Shown: piece after piece, positions 11,801 to 23,140 of the stretch | Layout of the letters: each line of letters begins with the position of its first letter | How positions within the stretch are numbered: the stretch's first letter is position 1 | Origin: Motacilla alba alba | Taxonomy: Eukaryota > Chordata > Aves > Passeriformes > Motacillidae | Assembly (NCBI RefSeq): GCF_015832195.1 | Contig: NC_052046.1 | Span: 32,144,911-32,208,910, forward strand | DNA: 64,000 nt | Direction: 5' to 3' | The notes under the pieces: generated by a model | Told to the model about the DNA's origin: nothing | Database searches by the model: none | What the model saw: the letters and a program-made list of their open reading frames with translations, nothing else | Translations under genes and position numbers: made by a program

Positions 11801-14800
11801 GAGTATTTTTTAATCAGCTCAAACCATATTTTTTTAATTTTTAGCAGTCAAAAGAGATACTGCATTCTGAAGATGACAGGAGGAGTGCAGCGGAGAAGTA
11901 GCCTTTCGCACAGAGTATCATTTTGCCACTTTTTCCTTAAAAAATGAAGAAAGAGAGTGATTAAAAATGAAGACTGTCAGGATATCTAATGAAGAACTTC
12001 TGGCCAACCCTACTTCGCTTAAGGCCTGAGGTGTCCAGAGGTTAAGGGAAATATTAAACATATGTGAAAGAGAAGGCAGGACTACCAGAGCAGACCTTGG
12101 ACATTTTGTTTTGCTGCAATTTTGTACATGTGGGCTCTAAAAGGCATCTTGTGCTAAAACCACTTGAAATGTCCAAAATCCAGGTTCATGCACCAGAGAG
12201 ACTAATGAATGTAGTGACCATTTAAAATACAGCGCAGCATCTTTTCCACTGTACATTCATACACTTTCTGTCCTCTGTAAATCTTTGCTGTCTCATAACT
12301 AACTACATAAATCAGGTATTTGTGACGATTCAGTAGGAGCCCTTCAGAGTGCAATTTCTGTGTCTGACCTTATGAAGGAGTTCAGCTAGTACTCCTGTTA
12401 AAAAATAATGAACTGTATGAGTTCCCTCCAACCTTTTGGAGAATAGTGTGAAAAAACTGTTGTATGCTTTCCTTAACAGGAAGTGTGTTTCACGGAGACT
12501 TGGACTACGGATGAAGCACCCATGTATACTGAGTATTCAATTAGTGACATGGATAGGACTAAAGAGTCAGATATGTAAACTGTTAAAGCCAAAGAAAAGG
12601 AATGGTGTCTCTGGACCACCACAATTCTTGAATGGTTTTAAATCACTACACTTCAAAGAAGAAATGTTAAAGCCATATCATTGCTGTATTTGGATGATCC
12701 CTGGATTTATTTAGTTTCGGTAACTGAATACTCCCCTGGAAGTGTGGAGTATCGGGAGAAAGAAGGAAGTGATACCACTTACTCCTGAGTCCTGCTGTCT
12801 CTGGCCATGCTCCAGTTTCTCATCAGCAGAAATTCAAACCCATAGCACTAACATGATAGATTATCTGTTGTAAATAATGTCAGAAAATGATAAAACTGAA
12901 GAGTCAATGCCTCAGATATTAACAGAACTGAAGTGAAATCTGAACATTCTCTTAGGCTGAGCATCAGGTACCCTGCTTCAAGCTTCTTCTTGAGCTGGCA
13001 TAACTCTCTCTTGATTATGCTATCTGAATGCCCCAGCATACATTAACCCAACTTAGATTTGTGGTTACACCAGCAAAAGCTATTTTGTGCATGAATCGAG
13101 CTGACTAGTGAGAATTTGTTTCTGGGCTTTATCATTTAAGTTTTTCTTTTGCTCAGATTTAGTCCATTACTCATAATTATACACTTCTGACTGCCTAAAA
13201 TAATCTCCTCTCTCCTTGATTCTATCCTTTTCTTTACTTAATCATGTTTTGCACAGCTGTGAATTAATTATGTATTTTTTATTTTAACTCTCCTGATATT
13301 TCTTCTCATTCTTTGCTTTCATCCTATGGATAGGATAGTGAATTTCCCTAGAAAAGAGATAAAACCAGAAGATAAATAGTGCCTTAAATACTTTAATACC
13401 TTGTTTTAAGTGAAGTTTCTAGCTCAGACTCATTTGGTTTCTGAACTCTTGCAATTGAGTCTATGCCTAGGAAGGTTTGCCTTTGCTTCTTCAACTGGAA
13501 TTAAGTACAGGTTCTCTGACTTGGTAGTAGAACAAGTTTGTTTGTTTCTGTGTGGCCCTCGCCAGAAATTAAATCAGACTGAATTAAGCCAGTTGTTTTG
13601 CCAGAGTCACTTGTGGCCTCAGCCTACAAAACAACATGAAGTTTACAGAGAGCTGTGCTGTGGGCTGCCTTCTGCATGCAAGGCCCAATGTCATGTAGGG
13701 TTTGCCAGCATGGTCTGGCCCTTGCACCCTCCAAACTAATACAGACAGACATTTGGTCTGTCTGTGGTTAATCAGCTGCCTCATAAATTTATATCAGCCT
13801 ATAATCTGAATTTGTGAGCACTATCTTTACATGTTCTGCACAGCTGGAAAGAAAAGAATTTTTTATTTCAAATGTATCTACATGTTAATAAAGGAAGGCA
13901 TGGAATAAAACTCAATCAAATATAAATGTTATTCATTCAGCTACTTCAAGTGGAGACTAGAGGTTAGAGACAATCTGATGATTGGATGTATGTATTTGAT
14001 ACGATAAGCTTCTGAAAACATAAGCTTCAATTACTAATTACTCTGACTTTTCCTTCCCTCATTTCATCTGCTGGCTCTATAGAAACTTCCTGATTTAGTA
14101 GTCCTACAGTTAAAGACCCACAGCTAAAAGTCCAACAGCTAAAACCATCAGAGCAGATACCAGAAATCACTTTTGTCTCTACTATAATCCTGATAATTTA
14201 TCTTTTTCTGGCATGGCCACAGCCCCAAGGCTGTAAGTATATGAGAAAGGACAGGAGGCATGAGGAACTAGCCATTGTAGCTCAGTTGGAGGAAATTATT
14301 TGGATTGCATTTGAAAGAATATAACATACAGCTGTCACAAACCATCATCTTAGGCCAAGCAACCACACTAGAAATATGATTTTCTCTTCCATTCTGTTAA
14401 ATCAGATCTTTTTTTTTTTTTTTCTGTGTACTTGTAGTAGCTCACTGTGTTCTTAGTGTAAAAAAAGTATGAAAATAAGTAAAGGAATATATAGACTCTC
14501 TCTTTACTTGCTATATTTTTCGTCATCCTAGAAGAAGAGAAAAAAATAAAGGGTTTAAATGTGTTCCACTAGAGACTTTTTTTCCCTAAAGAAGTTGTGC
14601 CTTCAAAACTTTATGTTTGGATTGCATATCCCCTCATTTTCTGCCTGGAGACAGTAAAATATTCTCCAGGCATAAATTTCAAAGACTGATTTCCTTAAGA
14701 AATTTGTATCCTGGTAGGTGTTTATGGCAACAGTGTCTAACCCAAATCACTGATTTTATGTTCCCAGCAGTAGTACGATAGTCTGTAAATTTACAGGACT

Positions 14801-16779
14801 TTAATTCAAATTCCTTCTTGCACCCCATTTTAATGGATGAGTAATTTCTGACTCTGCATTACTTACGTTAACACAAACTTGAGTGAGTAAACCAAAATGG
14901 AGCTAAAATAGCAGGGAAAATCTTCATAACTTTTATATGGCTTACTTGTCACAGGAAGGATGAGTGTATAATTTTGACTAAGAGGTTTGTTGAAATTATG
15001 AGAGAGATATGCATATTAAGTTCCTGGGGTAGGCATCGAGGTGGGCAGGGCCTCAGCATAAAGGAAATGACAAACTGCAAGAGAAACAGAGCCAAAGTAA
15101 AGTGCTTTCTTCCTGTTCTGCAGTCTGCCTTGATGTAGGAGATGAACTGCAATTTGGATCCAGGAGCAGAAGTGATTATATTAAATAAGAACTAAGAAGC
15201 TTCTGCTGGATTTATTGCTACCAATTAAAAAGCTAAATATCCTTTTGACCAACAATGAGAGTTCATTAATGAAATAACAATGTAAGTATATGTGAATTTC
15301 AGTGGCAGTTTTGTATAAATAATTTAGTAACTTCAGTTATCTCTTGCATTCCTGCTAAATTTCTATGTGTTTTTTGAACTATCAAGATTTAATTAATGAC
15401 CAATCAAGATGCCTTTTAAAATGCAAATTAAATACTTTTTTGAGATCTGCTGTGGAGCTGGAAAATGGATGGGAGGATTTTAAAAGTATGTGCATCTCTC
15501 CCTCAATTTTTGAGGCTTTGGGTGTATAGTACATAAACACACCATTTCAGCAATCAGTGTTAGATGCTAAAATATACACCTGTTGATATTATCTTAGCCT
15601 TTGTATTTTTTGAAAGGTTATCTCCTGTCTTTCAGAGTGCCTGTTCCTAAGAGTTCAAACTTCCATAATTATCTTTAGCATCTATGCAGTTATTTTTTCA
15701 AACTTTCAGTAGCGTAGATATGTTTCCTAAACAAAACCAAAAATATTGCAAGCAAAACCTCATACATTAATTTAAGCATAAAAACTTTATTTCCAGACAA
15801 AATCTGCAAAGGATTTCTGCTTCTACAATTACCTTTACTTTTAAAGTTTTCCAGCACAAAGACTGCTGTGCTTGACATGAGTCAAGGCTCATCCAGGTAG
15901 GCTGACAATTTGTTAATTCAAATTGACAGTTGTACTGTCTCCAAAACTTTGTGTTAACCACACTGTAGTATCTACTTCCATTTGGATTAGGATCGCAGAA
16001 TTTTTAAGACCCAACCCTAATGAATATTTCATTCATAATGAGAGTTACAGTGACACAAAAATTACTTTGACTAAATACTATAAACAGAACTTTAAGTTCA
16101 TTCAGCAGTTTCTAAGTCATTGAATCGCAGGGTTCGCCAAAGATTCAAAACGGGATCATGATCAATAGAATTTTCTTTCAGTTTTCTATTCCGAGTCATA
16201 AGCTTGAATATGGTCTTGTGGATTAAAATGATGGCTTGTCATTTGAATGATATGTATAGGATATTTGAAATAACTTGAAAATGCCATTTTATTAGCTATT
16301 TTGATGGATGCTTGCTTATATCTGTTACCCGATACAAAAATATGTTCAATTTTTAGCTAGGAATTAAACTCCAGAGGCAAAGAATCTCTTTTGTTGCTTC
16401 TCTGATTGAGCAGCGTTACCAAAACACTGAAAAGAATGTTATTCACCTATTTGTACTCTCAGAAAAGCATAAAAGAGACAACAATTCACAAACAGGGATA
16501 TAGTTGAACTTCTAAGAAATAAAGTAAATTAGAAAATCAAAGGAAGAGATTAAAAAGAGCACTCAGAAGTGAATACTACAGAGATTGAAGGTTATAGAGC
16601 AAGACCAGGGGATCCCAGCAGCTGCTGCCAAAACGTCACTGCTGTAACAGAAAGAAAAGCTGTATCTCTAAAGTGAAACAGTTGTGTTTTGTTTGCTTGT
16701 CTTTTTTCTTTTACCACTAAACCACAGGAGTTTCTATTATAAAAGGGAAGCTTTCATACTCCATAGATTAGAATAGAAT

Positions 16780-16847
16780 AGTTCTCAAAATGCCACCAGT
16801 TTTGTCTTTATACAGTTCTCAAAATGCCACCAGTTTTGTCTTTATAC
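16780..16847 (+). repeat. Exact 34-bp tandem duplication
   Basis: The 34-bp unit at 16780-16813, beginning AGTTCTCAAAATG and ending CTTTATAC, is repeated without a mismatch at 16814-16847. Three bases (AGT) of a third copy follow. Exact identity points to a recent duplication, possibly a variable-number locus. No coding role is visible. Confidence 0.95.
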
Positions 16848-19800
16848 AGTTAATGTTTAATTAAATTGCTATGAATAAATGGTTATTTATTCAACTTTTA
16901 AAAAATTAAAATAGTTAGATCAAGTAAGTTATTTGGGAAACTTATTTTCTCTGGATATATTTTAATTGATTATACTAATTTATAGCTCAATTAGTTACTT
17001 CAAAACATATAAAAAATATTACTTCTCTTCAAATTAAAAAAAATTACAAAGTTCCCCATATCTTGGAATTATTAATGAATTAATATCATGGGAATCTGGT
17101 AATGTCTAGTATAGCATATTTTGCTCAGGAAAAATAATCTAATAAAGCTGTCATATGTAAGATTTATGTTACTTGATAACTAGAATAATACAAACAAATA
17201 TATTAATTCATTTTCTATCTTTGTGGATGCCGCTTAATTGGGAAATTTTTAAAAACTGACAAGAAATAGCTCATCACCTATGATCTTCCTAGGATCAAAC
17301 AATGAAAATTATTTGTAATATGGGAACAGCAGTATTAGCCTGTGTTTTATCCATGTCTATTTGCTTGTGACATGCCCTTCTGGAGTATTTTTGTTGTTAT
17401 TTATTTGTTTGTTTTGTTTTCTTTGTTTGTCCTCTCTCCCTCTAATTGTTGTAACATTGGGAGACCAAGTCATTATGAAAGACCTAGTCAGTCTTTCTTT
17501 TCTTAAGGAAAGAGGTCATCCCTCTTTCTTTAGGCAATCTAGCTCAAATTTGTGACTTGCCAGCATTTGAATTCCATGACTACAGCGACACAGAAATAGG
17601 AATTAGCTCTGTTAATTCCTCCAGTTGCACAGTGTTAAAATACACTTTCATTTTCATGGCAGGTCTGTTACAAAGAGAACCACAATCAAACAGGGAAAAG
17701 ACCTCTCACCAACCTCCCATGTTCTGCTGTCTCTGCAGCACTATTTAGGAGCTGTTCCATTAAGTTCCCCACAGAGACGTTTCCTAGTGTCCAGGACAGA
17801 AGGAATATGTTTGGACTTACCTGTAAAAAGGTGGAAGCACTTTTCATCTTTTCATCTTCCGTGGGATTTTCACAGAACTTCGTTAGATCCTCTATGACTT
17901 CAGATTTCTCCACTGATCCTCATTCCAGCCCAAAATTCTGGTAGTGATAAATGGCAACATGGTGACACTTTTCTTTCCTCTGTCTGTTACCCATTGAAAA
18001 TTATCCAGCTGCTACCTCAAGTTTAAGTAAAATTTAAAATATTTTCAAGGCCTAACACTGTAATTTTTTATGATGACAGACAATAAAATTACTCTCTCAC
18101 CAATTGATCAGCTTTGCATATTGAGTGGTATTCAGCCTTAAAATCCTTTTCCAGGTCCTATGTCCGGACAGAGCTAGATCATTTTGATTCTGTTGGACAT
18201 ATCTGAAATAGCACCTTTTCTTTCCCTTTGCCAAGACATAAAACTTGGCAAAGTTCACAGCTTCTTTCTTCTTGATCCTTTACTCTGGGGAAGACAAATG
18301 CAAGCATTCTGTGCTCTGCTGTGCTGTGCAAAAGATAAGATGCTTTTAATCGCCTTCAGACATTTTAGAGACAAGCTTCATCCTACACATAATCTTTTTC
18401 TTCATATCAGTCTGCTTTTCCCCAGGTGTTAGTTTTTCAGAGTCATCTCCATTCTTTTTTGCAAATAACTCATCATTCCTGGGAGGTACTCCCTGCAAAC
18501 ATCTGTAATGATTCCTCATTATCTTCTGTTAGGTCCAGGTCTGCTGCAGTGCTTGTGAAAGGCATCCTGTACTGAGATGTGTTGATTCTGCTGTCTGTTG
18601 TACTGAAATATATTATTTCCTTGCTGCTAGTGCTTTCTGACTAGACTGCATCTACCTGTTGTCCCTTATTTCACACTTGAATTGTCATCTAAGAGGAAGA
18701 AGACCCATGATTATTTCTTTTTTCCACTGGAGTAGGATTCTGTTCCCTACATATTATGGTTAACATAATTATTATGAATATGGATTAGCACCCTTATGAT
18801 TTTAAAATGCCTTAAGATGAATGAGATTGCTTCAATTGGTTAAAGAAATTTTTTTTTTAATTTCACAGGTCTATGTAAGAAATTTGTTAGATACTGTCAT
18901 TTGGGGAATGAGAGGCATGTACAGTGTTCCATAGTAGCCTGTAGGCTCTTACATCAAAATAGAGCAGCACTGGCAGAAAATGTGTGCCAGGCCATTCAGT
19001 TAATATGTTGGCTTCTGCAGACTGAACAGCCCATTTCAGACCTCAGAGCCACAGAGAGTCAGATAACTTCAGCTCCAGCATCACATGCAGTCTTTTTGAA
19101 AGCATCTGTCTGATAGCAGTGTGGCACTGAGCTACGATACAACATAACTGGTGCCACAGCGAGAACCTTCTGGTCTCTTGGCACTGCAAGATCTTATTAA
19201 CTTATTCTATCATCTCACAGCAGCTGCCTGTTGAGGCACTCGTCTGCAGCCTTTGTAACCATTCACATTCTTTTATCTTACAGCTGAGACTGACAGAAGT
19301 AGGTGTTCTATTTTTCTTGGGGTTTTTCAAAGAATATTTCCTTTTTAATTCTTAGGAGCTGTCTGGTTCCCACATTCTTCATCTATTTATCCCTTGGGAA
19401 ACAAATTTTATATTAAAAATTTTTACATTTTTTGAAATTAGGGAAAATCTAGTGTTTTCACTGTCAAAGGCTTTTTTTCTGTTTGTGTTATTTCCTCTGG
19501 CTCTGAGCTCTGGGTTGAAGAACAGACATTTTCTTTCTTATGTTTTCAATCTTTTTCAGAAGGAGTGTTTTTACTTGAGGATATTTCTCATGTCTACTCT
19601 TTTGTCAAAACTTATATTTTATTTATTTACAGTGTTTCTGAGTACAAGGTCTCTGAGTTGAATTAGGGGTTTTTTTCCATCTTACTTATGTTGCTTTTTA
19701 AATTCAAAGCATTATAACATTGAATTTCAGGTTTTGGGGTTTTTCTCGTAAATTTATCTCTTTGTTTAATCTATTTTTTGGTCTTTTTAAAAAAAATTAT

Positions 19801-20380
19801 ATCCTTTTTTTTTTTTTTTTGCATTCAGAATTATGGTGTCCAGTAATATAAAAATCAACATCATAACATTTCTTAAGCAAGCAGTTATTTCTCAAGCTGT
19901 CAAGAAAGAAACTGGGAAAGAGTTTGGATTGTAGGAGTTCATATCATTAAGTAAGGTGCAAAGCTAAATATCAAATACAAAAAAAAAAAAAGTGAGGCAG
20001 AAAATACCAAGTGCTCAAACTGGAATCCAGAAGACATAAGTAAAATGAGGCAAAACAGTCCTCCATTCAGGATACAGTCCCATGGCAAAGTGTATTTGAC
20101 GTGCGTAGTTTTTCTCTGAGAGATTCACAGATCTTTTTGTAAAAATAAACATATTTGTGAACCACCCTTGAATTTTGCTGCAGAAGCAGTCCACGTGCAC
20201 ATTAGTACCAAAGACATCTCTCAGATGCTCAGGTTGCACAGTGGTCTGCACAGTGCCTGTGCCATCAAGGGATGAGGCCCTGTGTGTGGTGGAGAATGGC
20301 TTCCTGTTCTCTTTGCTCTAGGATGAAGAACAGGACTCAACACAAGCAGTTTGTGCTCTGTCTGTACTTAGAAGGAGCCG
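16848..20380. other. Unique non-coding DNA
   Basis: No transposon is recognised. The block includes the exon-like minus-strand segment at 17821-17912, annotated separately, and a run of about 20 T near 19806. The open frames in both strands at 17557-17913 overlap one another and come from a locally GC-richer patch. Confidence 0.55.
17821..17912 (-). other. Exon-like 92-nt segment, minus strand (unidentified)
   Basis: Read on the minus strand, an open 30-codon stretch starts two bases after an AG (GATCAG) and ends exactly at ACAG before GTAAGTCC, a consensus donor. The frame is closed upstream by a TGA just before the AG. The peptide is charged and helix-like, starting EKSEVIEDLTKFC and ending SASTFLQ, unlike the phenylalanine/lysine-rich chance frames nearby. 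I do not recognise the family. Against it, the sequence upstream of the AG is poor in pyrimidines, and the frame stays open past the donor. It could be a real internal exon of a minus-strand gene, a decayed exon, or chance. Confidence 0.22.
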
Positions 20381-20823
20381 TGAGTGGGACTTGAGGGTGC
20401 TGAGCGAGTTGGATGTTCCTTGGTTAGGCTAACACCTATTTCCAATTCTCAATCACCTGTGGAAGGGGCTAACAGCGGGTCTGTTAGCTAAAGAAGCGAG
20501 AAGAAGCTGAGAAGCAAGAAGAAACTGATAAGGAGCTCTCTTCAAGGCTGTAACCAAGGAGACCAAGAGAAGAGAAGAATTGAAGAAAGAGAAGAAGAGA
20601 ACTTTGCAGCTGGACAAAGTATTTCTAGAAAGTTAGTTGAAGTCATTGTAACTTTTCACAAATGGTGTTGTGTTGATTTATTGTGGCCGATAGTTAGGGC
20701 AGAAGAAGTATAAACAATTAGAAAGTGTATAAAAGGTCAGCCATGTTTGATAATAAAGAGCTGCTGTCTGAGACCTCTTGTGCTCTCTGCTTTGTGTCAT
20801 TACCACCTTGACAGCGACAATCA
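20381..20823 (+). mobile_element. Solo ERV LTR (approximate ends)
   Basis: The segment starts with TG in TGAGTGGGACTTGAGGGTG and ends with ...GACAGCGACAATCA. It contains a TATA box (TATAAAAGG, 20728-20736) and, 24 bases on, an AATAAA (20752-20757), followed by TCTGAGACCTCTTGTGCTC and a Pol II-like end region. A purine-rich AGAAGAAG region occupies 20490-20610. TATA and AATAAA signals in this order, and closure by TG/CA, are LTR hallmarks. No internal retroviral sequence and no clear target-site duplication flank it, so the exact ends and the family are uncertain. If intact, the signals would drive transcription in the plus direction. Confidence 0.65.
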
Positions 20824-22562
20824 CCACTGGCAGCATTTTAAATACTCTTTGCTTTTCTACATGTTGGTCTATGATCTCCTGTAAGACTGGGACTTCCTTG
20901 TAAATATCCTGTTAATATCTTCCTTGGAACTGTCTTTGATTGAATACCTATGAAAAACTGATGACAGAAATCATACACAATACACATCACAGGGTATTTT
21001 ACCTTCTCTTTCCATCTTTTAGTTACACTGATGCTACTGATGTGCTGAGGTTGGGGCTGCCTTTCTGTTTTAGACATTGGAAAAACGTATAGTAGAGATG
21101 GTCTTGTTTTCAGAAATACGTATTCAGAAAATATAGCTATTTTAAAATGCCAACAGTCTAACACTAACAAGGAGAAGACATTTGCTACTTCCAAGAGACA
21201 ATAACAAATTGGTTAGTCTTGTTCTTTTTGACACGAGCACAAGTTCTCACACAATTTGTTCCACCATTAAACTAAAAATTTCACTCCTTTCATTTTCATA
21301 TAAAAATATGTGTAGATAAATGAACAATAAAATATGGTAAGATTATGTATTTTGGTAAGAATTGTACTAGTTAACAAGGACTATAAGTACTGTCTCTGTC
21401 ATACTGGACCACAAGGCTTCTTACAGTAAAAATATGTAGAAAATTCATAAAAGCACACATTACAGTAAAGAAAACATAGGTCAGTGATATTTGAATGACC
21501 TTGAATTGTCAGCCAGGGGAGCAGCAGGATTTAAATTACATTGTTTCTTTTGCAGCCTGGCTAATACATTTTAGTGTTAGATGACACAGCAAATCACGCT
21601 GGTTTACATTAATAAATAAAATGTGATAAAAAAGTGAAATATGAAAACAGAAAAAGTGAAAATGTCACAAAATTCTATAGGGATCCTGACCTCTATTGTG
21701 AGTCAGTTCAATAAAGTGGAAAGCCAGATGGACTTAGTATTCTGAGGAGTCTTATTCCATGTTGAGTAGCATGCTCTAATTTAGCTTCAGTTTAAATGCA
21801 GATAGGTTTTATGTGGAGATCTTCAGCTGATATATATTATTTATGTATGCTTACCCCTGAGCAAGGAAAAATTGCAAAAACTATTGAGTTATCCTAGATT
21901 ATCCATAGAAAGCTCTACTTCTCTCTCAACCAATAGCTGGTTTATTGAGCAAATTAATTCCTTGAAGAACTGGTATTCTTCAAAATATAAATTCAGACAT
22001 GTGTCCCCTCATTCTGTTCCCCCTCCCCTCCTCCTCAAAAACAAAACAAAACAAAACAAGAAAACAAAACTAAACAAAAAAACCACAAAAAACACCCCAA
22101 AACAACAACAACAACAACAACCAAAAACCCACCAAAAAAAAATCAAAACAAAACCAAAACCAAAACCCAAGCCAAAAAAAAAAAGACTTTGTGAAGAATT
22201 TCTGTCATTGACAGTCTTAGGCTTGGTCGAACACTCTAACATATTTGTTAGAAGTTTAGGGATTTTTCAGTGCTTAGGTGTTTAATTTGATGTATAACAC
22301 AGTTTGCCTGCCCTGCTTTGGTTTATTTTTTTTTACTTTCTTACAAATAAGTAAAATACATACATATGTGAGGTCTAGCAATATTTTAAATCTTATTCTG
22401 ACAACGTAGTAGGGATGGATAAACTGGAGCAGTTAAATGCTGAAAGATCTGTAGCTGAACACCTTTTCCAATGTTCAAACACCCATTTTTCTACATTCCA
22501 TTTTTTTCCTTAGAAGCATCACCTCTTTTTATGCCAAAACTCAAAGTGGGATTATTTTATTA
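20824..22562. other. Unique non-coding DNA between two LTRs
   Basis: No gene is seen. The longest frame not in a recognised repeat on the minus strand (21194-20838, 118 codons) shows no motif, signal peptide or domain that I recognise and is treated as chance. The A-rich tract at 22036-22190 is annotated separately. Confidence 0.55.
22036..22190 (+). repeat. A-rich (AAAAC)n / (AAC)n low-complexity tract
   Basis: Runs of AAAAC, then AAC, then AAACC units make up about 150 bases. The 137-codon frame across it is a lysine/glutamine/proline artefact of the repeat. Confidence 0.9.
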
Positions 22563-23140
22563 TGCTCTCTGCTGCTTTTGGCTGGGGTTGAGTTAACTGT
22601 GCAATGGCTGGTCTGGGCCTGTGCTTTGGATTTGTGCTGGACACAGGGTTGTTAACACAGAGATGTTTTGTTATTGCTCAGCAGGTCTTACACAGAGACA
22701 AGGCTTTTTCTGCTGTTCGTGCTGCTGCCCTGGCAGCAGGGGATGCACAGCAGGATGGGAGGAGACACAGCCAGGACAGGTGACCCCAAATGACCAAAGG
22801 GTTATTCCAGACCATCTGACATCATGGTCAGTACACAAAGTGGGGGGAAGAAGGAGGAAGGCGGAGGACATTTGGAGGGATGGTGTTTGTCTTCTTGAGT
22901 CACCACTGCATATGGATGGGGCCCTCCTCTCCTGGAGAGCTGAACCAGTGGGAAGCAGGGAATTATTTCATTGTTTTGCTTTACTGTGCACAGGTTTTGC
23001 TTTCCCTATTAATCTATTCCTGTCTCAACTCATGAGTTTTGCTTTGCTTCTCCTCCCCATTCCACTGCGTTGCGGGGGAAGAGGAGGGTGGGTGAGTAGC
23101 TGTGTGGTGCTTAATTTCCAGCTGGGCTTAAACTTCAACA
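22563..23140 (+). mobile_element. Solo avian ERVL-type LTR
   Basis: The segment begins near TGCTCTCTGCTGCTTTTGG and passes through blocks I recognise from a very common avian ERVL LTR: GCTGGGGTTGAGTTAA, TTGGATTTGTGCTGGACA, GAGACAAGGCTTTTTCTGC, TGACCCCAAATGACCAAAG, and the end GCTGGGCTTAAACTTCAACA. The usual TATA region is decayed (GTACACAAAG), and the position of the usual polyadenylation signal reads CCTATTAATC. The 180-codon open frame at 22621-23163 lies inside the LTR and is not a gene. No clear target-site duplication was found, so the ends are good to a few bases only. The family assignment rests on recognition, not alignment. Confidence 0.85.

Larger units (their letters stand above)
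4865..16779. other. AT-rich unique non-coding DNA with simple repeats
   Basis: About 12 kb without a recognisable gene or transposon. It contains pentanucleotide and T/G-rich low-complexity tracts (5001-5040, 5285-5360), A-rich C-containing tracts (9661-9725, 10748-10830), an 18-A run near 7689 and a T run near 14409. Two small near-perfect tandem duplications occur: a 16-bp unit at 9928-9959 and a unit of about 20 bp at 10121-10159. A stretch near 12400-12445 faintly resembles a CR1 tail but is too short to call. Confidence 0.6.

Noticed and set aside
14272..14292. tRNA A-box-like TGTAGCTCAGTTGGAGG
   Set aside because: No B box (GGTTCGANTCC type) follows at the right distance and no acceptor stem can be formed; chance or a very decayed relic.
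20838..21194. 118-codon minus-strand frame
   Set aside because: No domain, motif, signal peptide or splice context recognised; length is within chance expectation for 64 kb.
21872..22285. 137-codon plus-strand frame and opposing 77-codon frame
   Set aside because: Most of both peptides is K/Q/P or F/V/C runs from the A-rich simple repeat at 22036-22190.
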